This document shows, one piece after another, positions 14,893-21,869 of a stretch of DNA of 22,513 nt. Position numbers and translations under genes: made by a program. The DNA lies in assembly GCA_045595795.1 (NCBI GenBank), contig JAZOBC010000028.1, positions 1-22,513 of the forward strand. The letters are read 5' to 3'. The notes under the pieces are model-generated. The model was given only the letters and a program-made list of their open reading frames with translations. It had not been told where the DNA came from and did no database searches. The stretch's first letter is position 1; the number at the start of each line of letters is the position of its first letter. This DNA is from UMGS755 sp045595795. GTDB taxonomy: Bacteria; Bacillota; Clostridia; UBA1381; UBA9506.

Positions 14893-16209
14893 ATGTCAAA
14901 GAAAATATGTATCATCGGTGCCGGCAGTGCTATTTTTTCCTTGAATCTCATCAAGGACATTTGCATTAATGAGCATTTTAGGAATTGTACTGTTTCTTTA
15001 ATGGATATTAACATGGAACGCCTGGAAGCCATTTACGAACTCTGCATTCGTTATACAGAGGAGATGAATGCAGGTATCACCGTTTTAAAAACAATGAATC
15101 GTCGGGAAGCAATGCAGGATGCTGATTTTGTCATTAATGTTGCTTTAGATTACGGACACGAAAGATTCAAGCAAGGGATTGAAGTTGCTTACAAAAACGG
15201 CTATCGTTTCGGTGGCAGTCTGCATATTCTTCATGATGAGGCATTCTTCATCAACTTTCACCAGCTGCGCCTGATGGAAGATATTCTGCAGGATGTACTA
15301 AATATCTGCCCTGAGGCTTATTATATCCTGGTGGCAAATCCCGTACAGGCAGGTGTAACCTATCTTTCCAGAAAATATCCACAGGCAAAGGTAATCGGCA
15401 TGTGCCATGGGTTTGCAGAAATTTTTAATGTAGCAAAAAAATTGGGGCTTGACCCAGAAAAAATCACCTATGAGGTAGCCGGCGTGAACCACTTTTTGTG
15501 GCTTACCAGCTTTGGCTATGAGGGGCAGGATGCTTACAAACTATTGGACGAAGCCATTAAAAAGAACCCGGATACATTCGGCCGTAAGATTGCGGATTTA
15601 TATCGGCGTTTCGGTCTGTATCCCTTAGGTGATACACCCAGCGCCGGTGGTGGAGCTTGGGGTTGGGAATATCACGCGGATAATGCGACAGAAGAAGAGT
15701 TCCAAGATAAGCCCTATGACTGGTATCAGTGGTATTTTAATTATTGCGATGAAGAAGTTGCAAAAATTAAAGCAGCGGTTGAGAATCGTTCTGTAAAGGT
15801 CTGCGAAGCTTTTTCCAACATGCCTTCGGCTGAACCCATGATTCCGTTAATGGAAGGACTCGCCTTTGACACTAACAATATTGTAGTGGTTAACGTACTA
15901 AACGATGGCGGTTACATGAAGGGACTGCCCACCGATTATCAGGTAGAAATCGCCGCACGGGTGAATAAAAATGGCGTGCATCCCATTCACAACAGCGGAT
16001 TGCCCAAGCCCATTATGGCGCATCTGTATCGCGACCGCATTGCACCCGTTGAGGTGGAGCTTGCCGCTTTTGAAAACAGAAGCCGCGAAATGCTGGTTGA
16101 CCTGGTTCTCATGGATCCATGGACAAAGTCAAGAGAGCAGGCAGAAAAACTCATTGATGATATTTTCAATCTTCCCTGCAATCACGACATGAAAGAATAT
16201 TATCGCTAA
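14893..16209 (+). CDS. GH4-family NAD-dependent alpha-glycosidase
   Basis: A 438-residue glycoside hydrolase of family 4, which cleaves glycosides (often alpha-glucosides, galactosides or uronides) by transient C3 oxidation with bound NAD and Mn2+, followed by elimination and re-addition. The Rossmann start is ICIIGAGSAIFS. The metal ligands are C171 in GMCHGF and H200 in VAGVNHFLW, the same 29-residue spacing as Cys174/His203 of Thermotoga AglA. NPVQAGVTYLSRKYP and LYPLGDTPSAGGGAWGWEYH also fit. Sequence favours the alpha-glucosidase/alpha-glucuronidase side of the family over MelA, but specificity is unresolved. The protein has no signal peptide, so the substrate must be imported. AAAGGAG lies before the ATG. 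Confidence 0.9.
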   Translation: MSKKICIIGAGSAIFSLNLIKDICINEHFRNCTVSLMDINMERLEAIYELCIRYTEEMNAGITVLKTMNRREAMQDADFVINVALDYGHERFKQGIEVAYKNGYRFGGSLHILHDEAFFINFHQLRLMEDILQDVLNICPEAYYILVANPVQAGVTYLSRKYPQAKVIGMCHGFAEIFNVAKKLGLDPEKITYEVAGVNHFLWLTSFGYEGQDAYKLLDEAIKKNPDTFGRKIADLYRRFGLYPLGDTPSAGGGAWGWEYHADNATEEEFQDKPYDWYQWYFNYCDEEVAKIKAAVENRSVKVCEAFSNMPSAEPMIPLMEGLAFDTNNIVVVNVLNDGGYMKGLPTDYQVEIAARVNKNGVHPIHNSGLPKPIMAHLYRDRIAPVEVELAAFENRSREMLVDLVLMDPWTKSREQAEKLIDDIFNLPCNHDMKEYYR

Positions 16210-16215
16210 TATGAC

Positions 16216-16257
16216 AAAAAATCCTGCCGTCTGTTACACAGACCGGCAGGATTTTCT
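16216..16257. terminator. Shared terminator of GH4 and the GntR regulator
   Basis: ATCCTGCCG (16221-16229) pairs with CGGCAGGAT (16244-16252), and TCTGT (16230-16234) with ACAGA (16238-16242), leaving one bulged C and a TAC loop. The A run 16216-16220 gives a good T tract on minus; on plus the tail is TTTTCTT. The hairpin's right half lies inside the last codons of the convergent regulator gene. Confidence 0.88.
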
Positions 16258-17289
16258 TATTGTAAGTGATGGTTCAAACACCTTTTCAAGAGGCCAGGAC
16301 GTCTGCCCCATAATCATACTCAGCAGTGCCTCGGCAGCAACTTTCCCCAAATAGCCTTTAGAGTGCACCACACTGGTGAGCGATGGACTCAGGGTGGAAG
16401 CAATCACCGTATCATCAACGCCGATTACGGAAACATCCGCCGGCACCTGAAGTGACAGCTTTTTTAGTGCTCGGTAGCAAGCCCTTGCCACACTATCATT
16501 ATAGCAAAAAATACCGGTAATATCAGGCCGCTCCCGGTGCATGCGCTGAATTTCAGAGACCAAATCATCACTATATGAAATGATGTAAGGTTGCCTATTT
16601 AACACACTGCAAAACCCCTGTTGGCGAAGCTTAGAATCTGCAAATCCCTCGCGAACAATCATGCAAAGATTTTCATGTCCCAACGACCGAAAATAATTGG
16701 CCGCAATCACACCCGACTGCTTTTCATTCATTACGGCATATGACGAGGGAACACCATGATATACACTATCTAACATGATATAGGGAACATTTTGTTCTCG
16801 TAAACGTTGAAGCGCTTCCTGCAGGCAGACAGGGGCTTGACCTGCCTCATAAGAAGGCTGAAATAAAACACCATTTGTCCCCTCGCTTAGTACCTTATCA
16901 AGCAAGGCGCTAATCACTGTCGTGTCATTCTTTGTATCATTCAGAACCACACTGACATCCTCTGTCTCCAGCGCTCCGCAAATAGCCTGCAAGTAATGAG
17001 GTACAAAATATAAATCTGTCAGGTCTAAAAAAACATCAATGCGATATTTGGGTGGAGAAAAAGAGGCCTTGCAAAACGTTCCCCTGCCGTGTTGCTTTTC
17101 AATTAAGCCCTCATTGGCTAAAATCGCTAACGCATCACGCACCGTAAGCCGCCCCAACCCATAGGCTCGAACCATTTCTGTTTCACTTGGCAGTTTATCG
17201 CCAACTCTGATTTGTCCCGATAGAATTTGCTCACGCAAAAGGTCTGCCAGCTGCACATACAACGGCGTTTGACTGTTTCTGTTAAGCAT
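16234..17289 (-). CDS. GntR/LacI-type transcriptional regulator (AraR-like)
   Basis: A 351-residue regulator with a GntR winged helix at about residues 1-73 (PLYVQLADLLREQILSGQI, KLPSETEMVRAYGLGRLTVR, GLIEKQHGRGTF) and a LacI/periplasmic-binding-type effector domain from about 78 to the end (GVLFQPSYEAGQ, DITGIFCYNDSVARACYRAL, VIGVDDT). This is the architecture of B. subtilis AraR, in which sugar binding releases DNA. It is convergent with the kinase-isomerase-GH4 cassette and is the natural candidate to repress it. The ribosome binding site is weak (AAAGTGGG). It lies 44 bases downstream of the ZIP gene on the same strand, so it may be partly co-transcribed. The final codons form half of the shared terminator. 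Confidence 0.92.
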   Translation of the reverse strand: MLNRNSQTPLYVQLADLLREQILSGQIRVGDKLPSETEMVRAYGLGRLTVRDALAILANEGLIEKQHGRGTFCKASFSPPKYRIDVFLDLTDLYFVPHYLQAICGALETEDVSVVLNDTKNDTTVISALLDKVLSEGTNGVLFQPSYEAGQAPVCLQEALQRLREQNVPYIMLDSVYHGVPSSYAVMNEKQSGVIAANYFRSLGHENLCMIVREGFADSKLRQQGFCSVLNRQPYIISYSDDLVSEIQRMHRERPDITGIFCYNDSVARACYRALKKLSLQVPADVSVIGVDDTVIASTLSPSLTSVVHSKGYLGKVAAEALLSMIMGQTSWPLEKVFEPSLTIRKSCRSV

Positions 17290-17333
17290 GTTATACCCAC
17301 TTTTCTTTCAGATTATTTCAACAAAAAAACAAC

Positions 17334-18089
17334 CTATCCCATGTAGAAATCCATAATAAGCATCAGGCAAAAGCCTGCCAAAAGCGCATAAGTCGCACCG
17401 CGCTCGCTACCATGAGCATGGGTTTCAGGAATCATTTCATCGCTGATGACATAGAGCATGGTGCCACCAGCAAATGCAAGAGCAAAAGGCAGCACGGCTG
17501 CTGAAAGGGTAACGGCAAAATAACCAATAAATGTGCCTACAATTTCTACGACACCGGTTAAGGCAGCCACTAAAAGCGTGCGTTTGCGGCTCATACCGGC
17601 TGCTAACATAGGAGCGATAATGACCATACCCTCCGGAATGTTTTGAAGGGCAATACCACCGGCAATGGTCAAAGCTGCACCGTAATCATCCGTCCCAAAG
17701 CCTACGCCTGCCGCAATGCCTTCCGGCAGATTATGAATGGCAATCGCCATTACAAATAAAAGAACTTTGTTCAGTTTCTCATTTCCGGAATGATTTTCAA
17801 TTTCTGAGCCCGATAAGCGATGCAGGTGGGGTACGGCTTTGTCTAATACATTCAAAAGCAATGCACCGCAAAATATGCCAATAACAGTGATGAACACCGA
17901 CAAGCTACTTTCATGGGAAAGCGATGGCATAATGAGCCCAAACACGGCCGCACACAGCATAACCCCCGCGGCAAACGAAAGAATCATATCGCTAAAACGA
18001 TGAGACAACTGTTTAAAGAAAAAACCAATCATGGCACCAACCAGCGTGGCACCTCCTACGCCAAGCGCAGTCAATATGACAATCTGCAT
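17334..18089 (-). CDS. ZIP-family divalent metal transporter
   Basis: A 251-residue integral membrane protein of the ZIP family (GufA/ZupT-like), which moves Zn2+ or related divalent metals (Fe2+, Mn2+) into the cytoplasm. The two metal-site helices carry AIAIHNLPEGIAAGVGFG and ALQNIPEGMVIIAPMLAAG. About eight helices are visible, and a histidine-containing cytoplasmic loop (HLHRLSGSEIENHSG) lies before helix 4. The start MQIVIL was chosen because AGAGGG sits eight bases before that ATG; upstream in-frame codons run through the promoter. It has its own extended -10 promoter with a tandem 10-base repeat. The neighbouring GH4 and isomerase need Mn2+, but a functional tie is speculative. Confidence 0.92.
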   Translation of the reverse strand: MQIVILTALGVGGATLVGAMIGFFFKQLSHRFSDMILSFAAGVMLCAAVFGLIMPSLSHESSLSVFITVIGIFCGALLLNVLDKAVPHLHRLSGSEIENHSGNEKLNKVLLFVMAIAIHNLPEGIAAGVGFGTDDYGAALTIAGGIALQNIPEGMVIIAPMLAAGMSRKRTLLVAALTGVVEIVGTFIGYFAVTLSAAVLPFALAFAGGTMLYVISDEMIPETHAHGSERGATYALLAGFCLMLIMDFYMG

Positions 18090-18111
18090 ATGCAAATCCC
18101 TCTCTATCGTA

Positions 18112-18131
18112 CAACTGTTATCAACTATTAT
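18112..18131 (-). repeat. Tandem 10-base direct repeat, possible ZIP operator
   Basis: CAACTGTTAT (18112-18121) is followed at once by CAACTATTAT (18122-18131); on the minus strand this reads ATAATAGTTG then ATAACAGTTG. The repeats start at the -10 and cover the transcription start, one helical turn apart, and contain GATAAT-like elements. A metalloregulator operator is possible; the regulator is unknown. Confidence 0.45.
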
Positions 18132-18158
18132 CATAGCATACTTGCTTCTTTGATGCAA
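18130..18158 (-). promoter_or_regulatory. Promoter of the ZIP gene
   Basis: On the minus strand, TTGCAT (18158-18153) and TATGAT (18135-18130) are 17 bases apart, with TGC directly before the -10 giving an extended -10. It lies about 40 bases ahead of the chosen ZIP start codon. Confidence 0.78.
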
Positions 18159-18185
18159 GGTTTTTTTCCATGCGTCTCCCGCAAT

Positions 18186-18222
18186 AAAAAAGGCATCATT
18201 GGCAACAATCCCAATAATGCCT
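18186..18222 (-). terminator. Terminator of the Gfo/Idh operon
   Basis: On the minus strand, AGGCATTATTGG and CCAATGATGCCT form a 12-base stem with one G-U pair and an 8-base loop, followed by a T run. It lies 14 bases after the oxidoreductase stop and separates it from the ZIP gene. Confidence 0.92.
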
Positions 18223-18236
18223 CGTCGTTTTGAATT

Positions 18237-19205
18237 TTATTGAATCACAGAATTTGCAAGAATTCTTTCCACTAATTTCACGCTGTCCTCAGAACTTTTC
18301 GGCGTCACGCGGACAGGCTTTTTGTTTTCTTTTACACATTCTATAAAGTAAGCAATTTCATCACTGTAGCCATCTGCTCCCGTCAGATTAATGCCGGTAT
18401 CATCACTGGTCTTACCAATTTCAATTGTAACAGGCTCTCCGTTTTTCACTAATTTTCCGCTTGCAAGCTCCACATAGCCTTTCTCAAAAATGGCTAAATA
18501 CTCAGCGCGGAACGGAATGCTGTTATCAAACCAGCCACCGGTGACCGTAATATCAAAACCGTCATAGAGAAGCTGGGATGTGATAAAGTCAAAATTTTGA
18601 TTCATTTTATGATATACGCCTGATACTGATTTGGGCTGACCGAAAATATCCTGAATAAAATCTAAATCATGAATGGATAAGTCTATAGGGGTGCCACCGC
18701 TTTTAGACAGATCGCGCATCCAGTCCTCCCAACTCCAAAGGGGTATGCCGGATAATCGCTTCATATCAAAATGAACCGGTTTGCCAAGCTCTCCACTTTC
18801 TATCACACTTCTTAAATATTTATAATTTTCCATAAATCGCACCACATGTGCTGTCATGAAAAACTTGCCGGAAGCCTCGGCTGCCGCAATCATGGCAGAA
18901 GTTTCTTTCGATGAAAGACTCATGGGCTTTTCACAAAGCACATGACAGCCCCTCTCAAGGGCATACACGCTCAGCTCTGCATGCAGATAGCTTGGTGTGC
19001 AAATATCCACAACATCAGGAGTTTCATATTCTAAAAGTTCCTCAAGCGATGCATAAATATGAACACTTTCATCCTGCACCTTTTCTCTTGCCATGTCCGG
19101 ACGAACATCAGCCACCGCAATCACCTTGACACCAGCCAAGTCACTATAAGCATTGTAATGAATTGCACCCATACCGCCAATTCCAACTAACGCAACCTGA
19201 ATCAT
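18237..19205 (-). CDS. Gfo/Idh/MocA-family NAD(P)-dependent oxidoreductase
   Basis: A 322-residue cytoplasmic sugar or cyclitol dehydrogenase of the Gfo/Idh/MocA family. The Rossmann motif is VALVGIGGMGAIH (residues 4-16). CEKPM (K93) is the conserved family motif next to the cofactor, and GGTPIDLSIHD (170-180) carries the catalytic pair D175 and H179. The C-terminal alpha/beta domain is complete. Members oxidise C1, C2 or C3 of sugars and inositols; some oxidise glycosides at C3 to prepare them for elimination. GGAGGG precedes its ATG, which overlaps the stop of the upstream TIM barrel gene by four bases (ATGA), so the two are translationally coupled and probably act on the same compound. 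Confidence 0.93.
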   Translation of the reverse strand: MIQVALVGIGGMGAIHYNAYSDLAGVKVIAVADVRPDMAREKVQDESVHIYASLEELLEYETPDVVDICTPSYLHAELSVYALERGCHVLCEKPMSLSSKETSAMIAAAEASGKFFMTAHVVRFMENYKYLRSVIESGELGKPVHFDMKRLSGIPLWSWEDWMRDLSKSGGTPIDLSIHDLDFIQDIFGQPKSVSGVYHKMNQNFDFITSQLLYDGFDITVTGGWFDNSIPFRAEYLAIFEKGYVELASGKLVKNGEPVTIEIGKTSDDTGINLTGADGYSDEIAYFIECVKENKKPVRVTPKSSEDSVKLVERILANSVIQ

Positions 19206-20017
19206 AATAATCCCTCCAAAAATTCTTTTGATGCTTTAATATCTTTCACTTGCTGTTCTCCGCTAATTTCACGTTCAATAATCAAGGTGCCGTCATAGCC
19301 AAACTCCTTTAGGCGCTGTATAAAGATTGAGAAATTTACTTTGCCTTCACCAATAGGTACTTCTTCTCCCAAATTTTTTCCACCGGTTGGATAACAGCCA
19401 TCTTTAGCATGGACATCCAAAACATAAGACCCAAATACATCCAATGCATCAACGGGGTTTGCTTTGCCGTACATTAAGAGATTTGCCGGATCAAGGTTAA
19501 TGCCCAAATTATCAGTGCCAATGTCTTCAATGGCTCTACGCAACGTCACCGGCGTTTCCTGCCCTGTCTCAAACAAAAACTTTTGTCCGTTGCTCTGACA
19601 ATAGTGCGCCACAGCGCGTATAGCAGCAATCACTGAACGATATTGCTCTGTGTTTGATACTTCCGGCAAAAAGCCCACATGAGTGGCTAACTGCGCGACG
19701 CCCAATTTTTTAGCAAAATCAGATCCAGCCATCAATTCCTTGATGCGTCCAAAACGATAGGCATCAGGAACCAGCCCTAAGGTTAAAGGTCCCTCATAAA
19801 AATCCCACACACGCGGACCGGACCAGCCGCACCAGAAAGTGGAAATTTCTATATCATACCGTTTGCACGCTTCAAGAATCTGCTCCGCTGCCTCATCAGT
19901 AAACAAATCATGCTTCCAAGCACACAGTTGGCAAACATGAAAACCTAAATCTGCTACGTCCCTAAATCTACGGTCAATATCCATATCTGCCAAGTGAATC
20001 AATACGCCAATCTTCAC
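19202..20017 (-). CDS. Xylose isomerase-like TIM barrel enzyme (AP endonuclease 2 fold)
   Basis: A 271-residue sugar phosphate isomerase/epimerase-type protein with a metal-dependent TIM barrel. Candidate metal ligands are E150 (FLFETGQE), D176 (NLDPANL), H203 (DVHAKDG) and E248 or E250 (IIEREISG), in the usual order for the family. Relatives include inositol-pathway IolE/IolI, YcjR, and the lyases that cleave 3-keto C-glycosides; sequence alone does not choose between isomerase, epimerase, dehydratase and lyase. It starts with GTG at 20017, preceded by GGGAGG seven bases upstream. It is the first gene of a two-gene operon with the Gfo/Idh enzyme and is transcribed away from an AraC regulator. 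Confidence 0.9.
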   Translation of the reverse strand: MKIGVLIHLADMDIDRRFRDVADLGFHVCQLCAWKHDLFTDEAAEQILEACKRYDIEISTFWCGWSGPRVWDFYEGPLTLGLVPDAYRFGRIKELMAGSDFAKKLGVAQLATHVGFLPEVSNTEQYRSVIAAIRAVAHYCQSNGQKFLFETGQETPVTLRRAIEDIGTDNLGINLDPANLLMYGKANPVDALDVFGSYVLDVHAKDGCYPTGGKNLGEEVPIGEGKVNFSIFIQRLKEFGYDGTLIIEREISGEQQVKDIKASKEFLEGLL

Positions 20018-20035
20018 AAAAATACCTCCCTGTTC

Positions 20036-20064
20036 TTGACTTTCTTCTAAAAAAAGTATATGAT
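20036..20064 (+). promoter_or_regulatory. Promoter of the araC-type regulator gene
   Basis: TTGACT (20036-20041) and TATGAT (20059-20064) are 17 bases apart, each one base from consensus. An inverted repeat TATGA-N5-TCATA (20059-20073) overlaps the -10 and predicted start. Confidence 0.75.
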
Positions 20065-20084
20065 AGTTTCATAGTCATGCACAA
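20055..20084 (-). promoter_or_regulatory. Possible promoter of the TIM barrel / Gfo-Idh operon
   Basis: On the minus strand, TATACT (20060-20055) is a good -10; TTGTGC (20084-20079) is a weak -35, 18 bases away. The -10 overlaps that of the opposing araC-type promoter, so the two would compete, and the weak -35 would suit activation by the AraC protein. Confidence 0.5.
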
Positions 20085-20093
20085 GAACGTTTT

Positions 20094-20108
20094 TGCTATA
20101 TTTTAGCA
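20094..20108 (+). promoter_or_regulatory. Inverted repeat in the araC-type leader
   Basis: TGCTA (20094-20098) and TAGCA (20104-20108) flank a five-base AT centre between the divergent promoters and the regulator's ribosome binding site. It could be a regulator-binding site. The evidence is only the symmetry and position. Confidence 0.3.
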
Positions 20109-20132
20109 CTATTTTTGCATTTTGGAGGATAT

Positions 20133-20948
20133 ATGCAGGATTTGGCTTTTTATGAGAAAATTAATTCTCTTGAAAATAACTTCACAGTTAAAATTATGCA
20201 GTTCAATCAATACACACACATGCTGGCTCACTGGCATGAGCATATCGAACTACTCTACTTCCATGCCGGTAGCTGCCGACTGACTATAAACGGAAATGGC
20301 TTTGCGGTCTCGGCGGGTGACCTGGTGGTCGTAAACAGCATGGAAATTCACACCTTTGATGCAGACCAATGCCCATCCTATACCTGCCTGCTCATCTATC
20401 CCGAATTCTTTTCCGATGTGACATTTCCCAGTCTTTTGATAAAAAATCACATTTGCAGGGATGATTATGTCAAAAATTGTATTCATAACATCGTTGCTGA
20501 GAATAAAAACAAATGCATTGGAAGTGATATGATACTAAAAAGCCACACATACCGGCTGATGGCTTATCTCCTGCGACACTATGCCGAAATGATTTTATCT
20601 GGTAAAGATTTTAGTGCCCGTGCCGCCACAATGCATCGTATGAATCTGTTGCAAGACTACATTGCCAAGCATTATAACGAAAAAATCACAACTGAGCAGC
20701 TTGCAAGGCTCTGTTTTGTAAGTGAAAGTCACTTTTGCCGATTTTTTAGAAATATTACAGGAAAAACCGCCACCGGGTATCTGAATGAATATCGCATTGA
20801 AAAAGCTACTCTCATGCTTAAAAATACGAACAAGAGCATCACGGCCATTGCCTCATCTGTCGGCTTTGATGATGTCAATTATTTCACCCGAGTGTTCAAA
20901 AAAATTAAAAAAATCACGCCCGTCACCTATCGAAAATGTCATTCTTAG
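20133..20948 (+). CDS. AraC-family transcriptional regulator
   Basis: A 271-residue AraC/XylS regulator. The N-terminal cupin-like sensor domain (about 20-110) has LAHWHEHIELLYFHAG and VSAGDLVVVNSMEIHTF, the histidine-rich barrel strands of sugar-sensing members. The C-terminal double helix-turn-helix (about 172-271) has ITTEQLARLCFVSESHFCRF and ITAIASSVGFDDVNYFTRVF, ending in TPVTYR. GGAGG (20124-20128) lies just before ATG 20133; a TTG 18 bases earlier overlaps this site. It is divergent from the TIM barrel/Gfo-Idh operon across overlapping promoters, which strongly suggests that it controls that operon in response to the operon's substrate. Confidence 0.94.
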   Translation: MQDLAFYEKINSLENNFTVKIMQFNQYTHMLAHWHEHIELLYFHAGSCRLTINGNGFAVSAGDLVVVNSMEIHTFDADQCPSYTCLLIYPEFFSDVTFPSLLIKNHICRDDYVKNCIHNIVAENKNKCIGSDMILKSHTYRLMAYLLRHYAEMILSGKDFSARAATMHRMNLLQDYIAKHYNEKITTEQLARLCFVSESHFCRFFRNITGKTATGYLNEYRIEKATLMLKNTNKSITAIASSVGFDDVNYFTRVFKKIKKITPVTYRKCHS

Positions 20949-21007
20949 GTTCTATGAGGTGTGATGTAAGATTTTCCTTAAAAAACATACTCTAAACATA
21001 AAATGAC

Positions 21008-21036
21008 TGGTTTTTTTACAAAATCTGTAGTATAAT
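21008..21036 (+). promoter_or_regulatory. Possible promoter with perfect -10 only
   Basis: TATAAT (21031-21036) lies 33 bases before the next start codon, but no good -35 is seen 16-18 bases upstream (TGGTTT). Activator dependence, or reading from upstream, is possible. No clear terminator separates it from the araC-type gene. Confidence 0.35.
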
Positions 21037-21069
21037 AAAGAAAAATGGCACAAAGGAGGAAAATGACGC

Positions 21070-21822
21070 ATGTCTTTTGAAGGTTTTTTTGCCAAAAGCG
21101 GTGAATTTGCTGCCTACCAGCTATATACCTCATCGCATTTTGTCATGGTTTTAATCTCCACAGTTGCTATCATTACATCACTTTTCTTAAGCGGCTTTAG
21201 CCGCAAGCTCAACATCATTAAAATCACGCGGTTTTGCGCCTGTCTTTTGTGGGGCTTAGAAATCGTTAAAATAATTTTTAATCTGGCAATCGGCAATGCC
21301 GGCCAGCCCAACGCCTATGTGCCGCTTTATTTTTGCTCCATTCCCCTATATGCCTCGCTTATGAGCGGTTGGGGCAGAAAAACGGCTAAAAAAATTGGTG
21401 ATGTTTTCTTGGTGGTTGGTGGCATGGTTGGTGGTGTTGCATACCTGCTCTCACCCAATACTACCGCAGGAATTTACCCTGCCCTGCACTTTATTACTAT
21501 GCAAAGTTATCTGTTACATAGCATCATGATTTATCTGAGCCTTTTATACATCTTATCAGGCTATTATAAGCTCAAGCTTTCCGACTGGCGCTATTATGCA
21601 CTGACGGTAACAGTCATGTGTGCTGTTGCATATGTTGTTAATATCTTTTTAGGAAGCAATCTGATGTTTGTATCGCGCAATTTCCCGGGAACGATAATTG
21701 AAGTGGTATATCGGCTAAATCCGAACTGTTTTCCCATCCTGATGACCTTCATCCAGGCAATCCCGCCGTTTTTCGTTGTATATTGCCTGCTTAGAATCTA
21801 TACCGCAAATAAGAAAAAGTAA
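21070..21822 (+). CDS. YwaF/TMEM164-like integral membrane protein
   Basis: A 250-residue protein with six or more predicted helices, at about 24-42, 52-73, 83-99, 110-130, 143-163, 176-195 and 220-243. The arrangement resembles the YwaF (TIGR02206) family, related to the eukaryotic acyltransferase TMEM164. A cysteine in a helix (C89, LYFCSIPLYA) and later histidines (H140, H150 in HFITMQSYLLH) could correspond to the Cys/His pair of that family, but this was not aligned. AAAGGAGG (21052-21059) is 10 bases before ATG 21070; a closer ATG at 21063 opens only a five-codon frame that overlaps this start. The function in bacteria is not established. Confidence 0.75.
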   Translation: MSFEGFFAKSGEFAAYQLYTSSHFVMVLISTVAIITSLFLSGFSRKLNIIKITRFCACLLWGLEIVKIIFNLAIGNAGQPNAYVPLYFCSIPLYASLMSGWGRKTAKKIGDVFLVVGGMVGGVAYLLSPNTTAGIYPALHFITMQSYLLHSIMIYLSLLYILSGYYKLKLSDWRYYALTVTVMCAVAYVVNIFLGSNLMFVSRNFPGTIIEVVYRLNPNCFPILMTFIQAIPPFFVVYCLLRIYTANKKK

Positions 21823-21869
21823 TAACAAAAATTTTTTTGAATACATTATAAAATAGGAGGAATTTCGAT

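Noticed and set aside
12049..16209. Sulfoquinovose catabolism, suggested because some isomerases of this type act there
   Set aside because: No sulfoquinovosidase of family GH31, transaldolase, sulfolactaldehyde enzyme or sulfonate exporter is in the window, so there is no specific support.
20949..21000. TAAG/CTTA mini-stem after the araC-type gene as a terminator
   Set aside because: Only four base pairs and AT-rich; not convincing.
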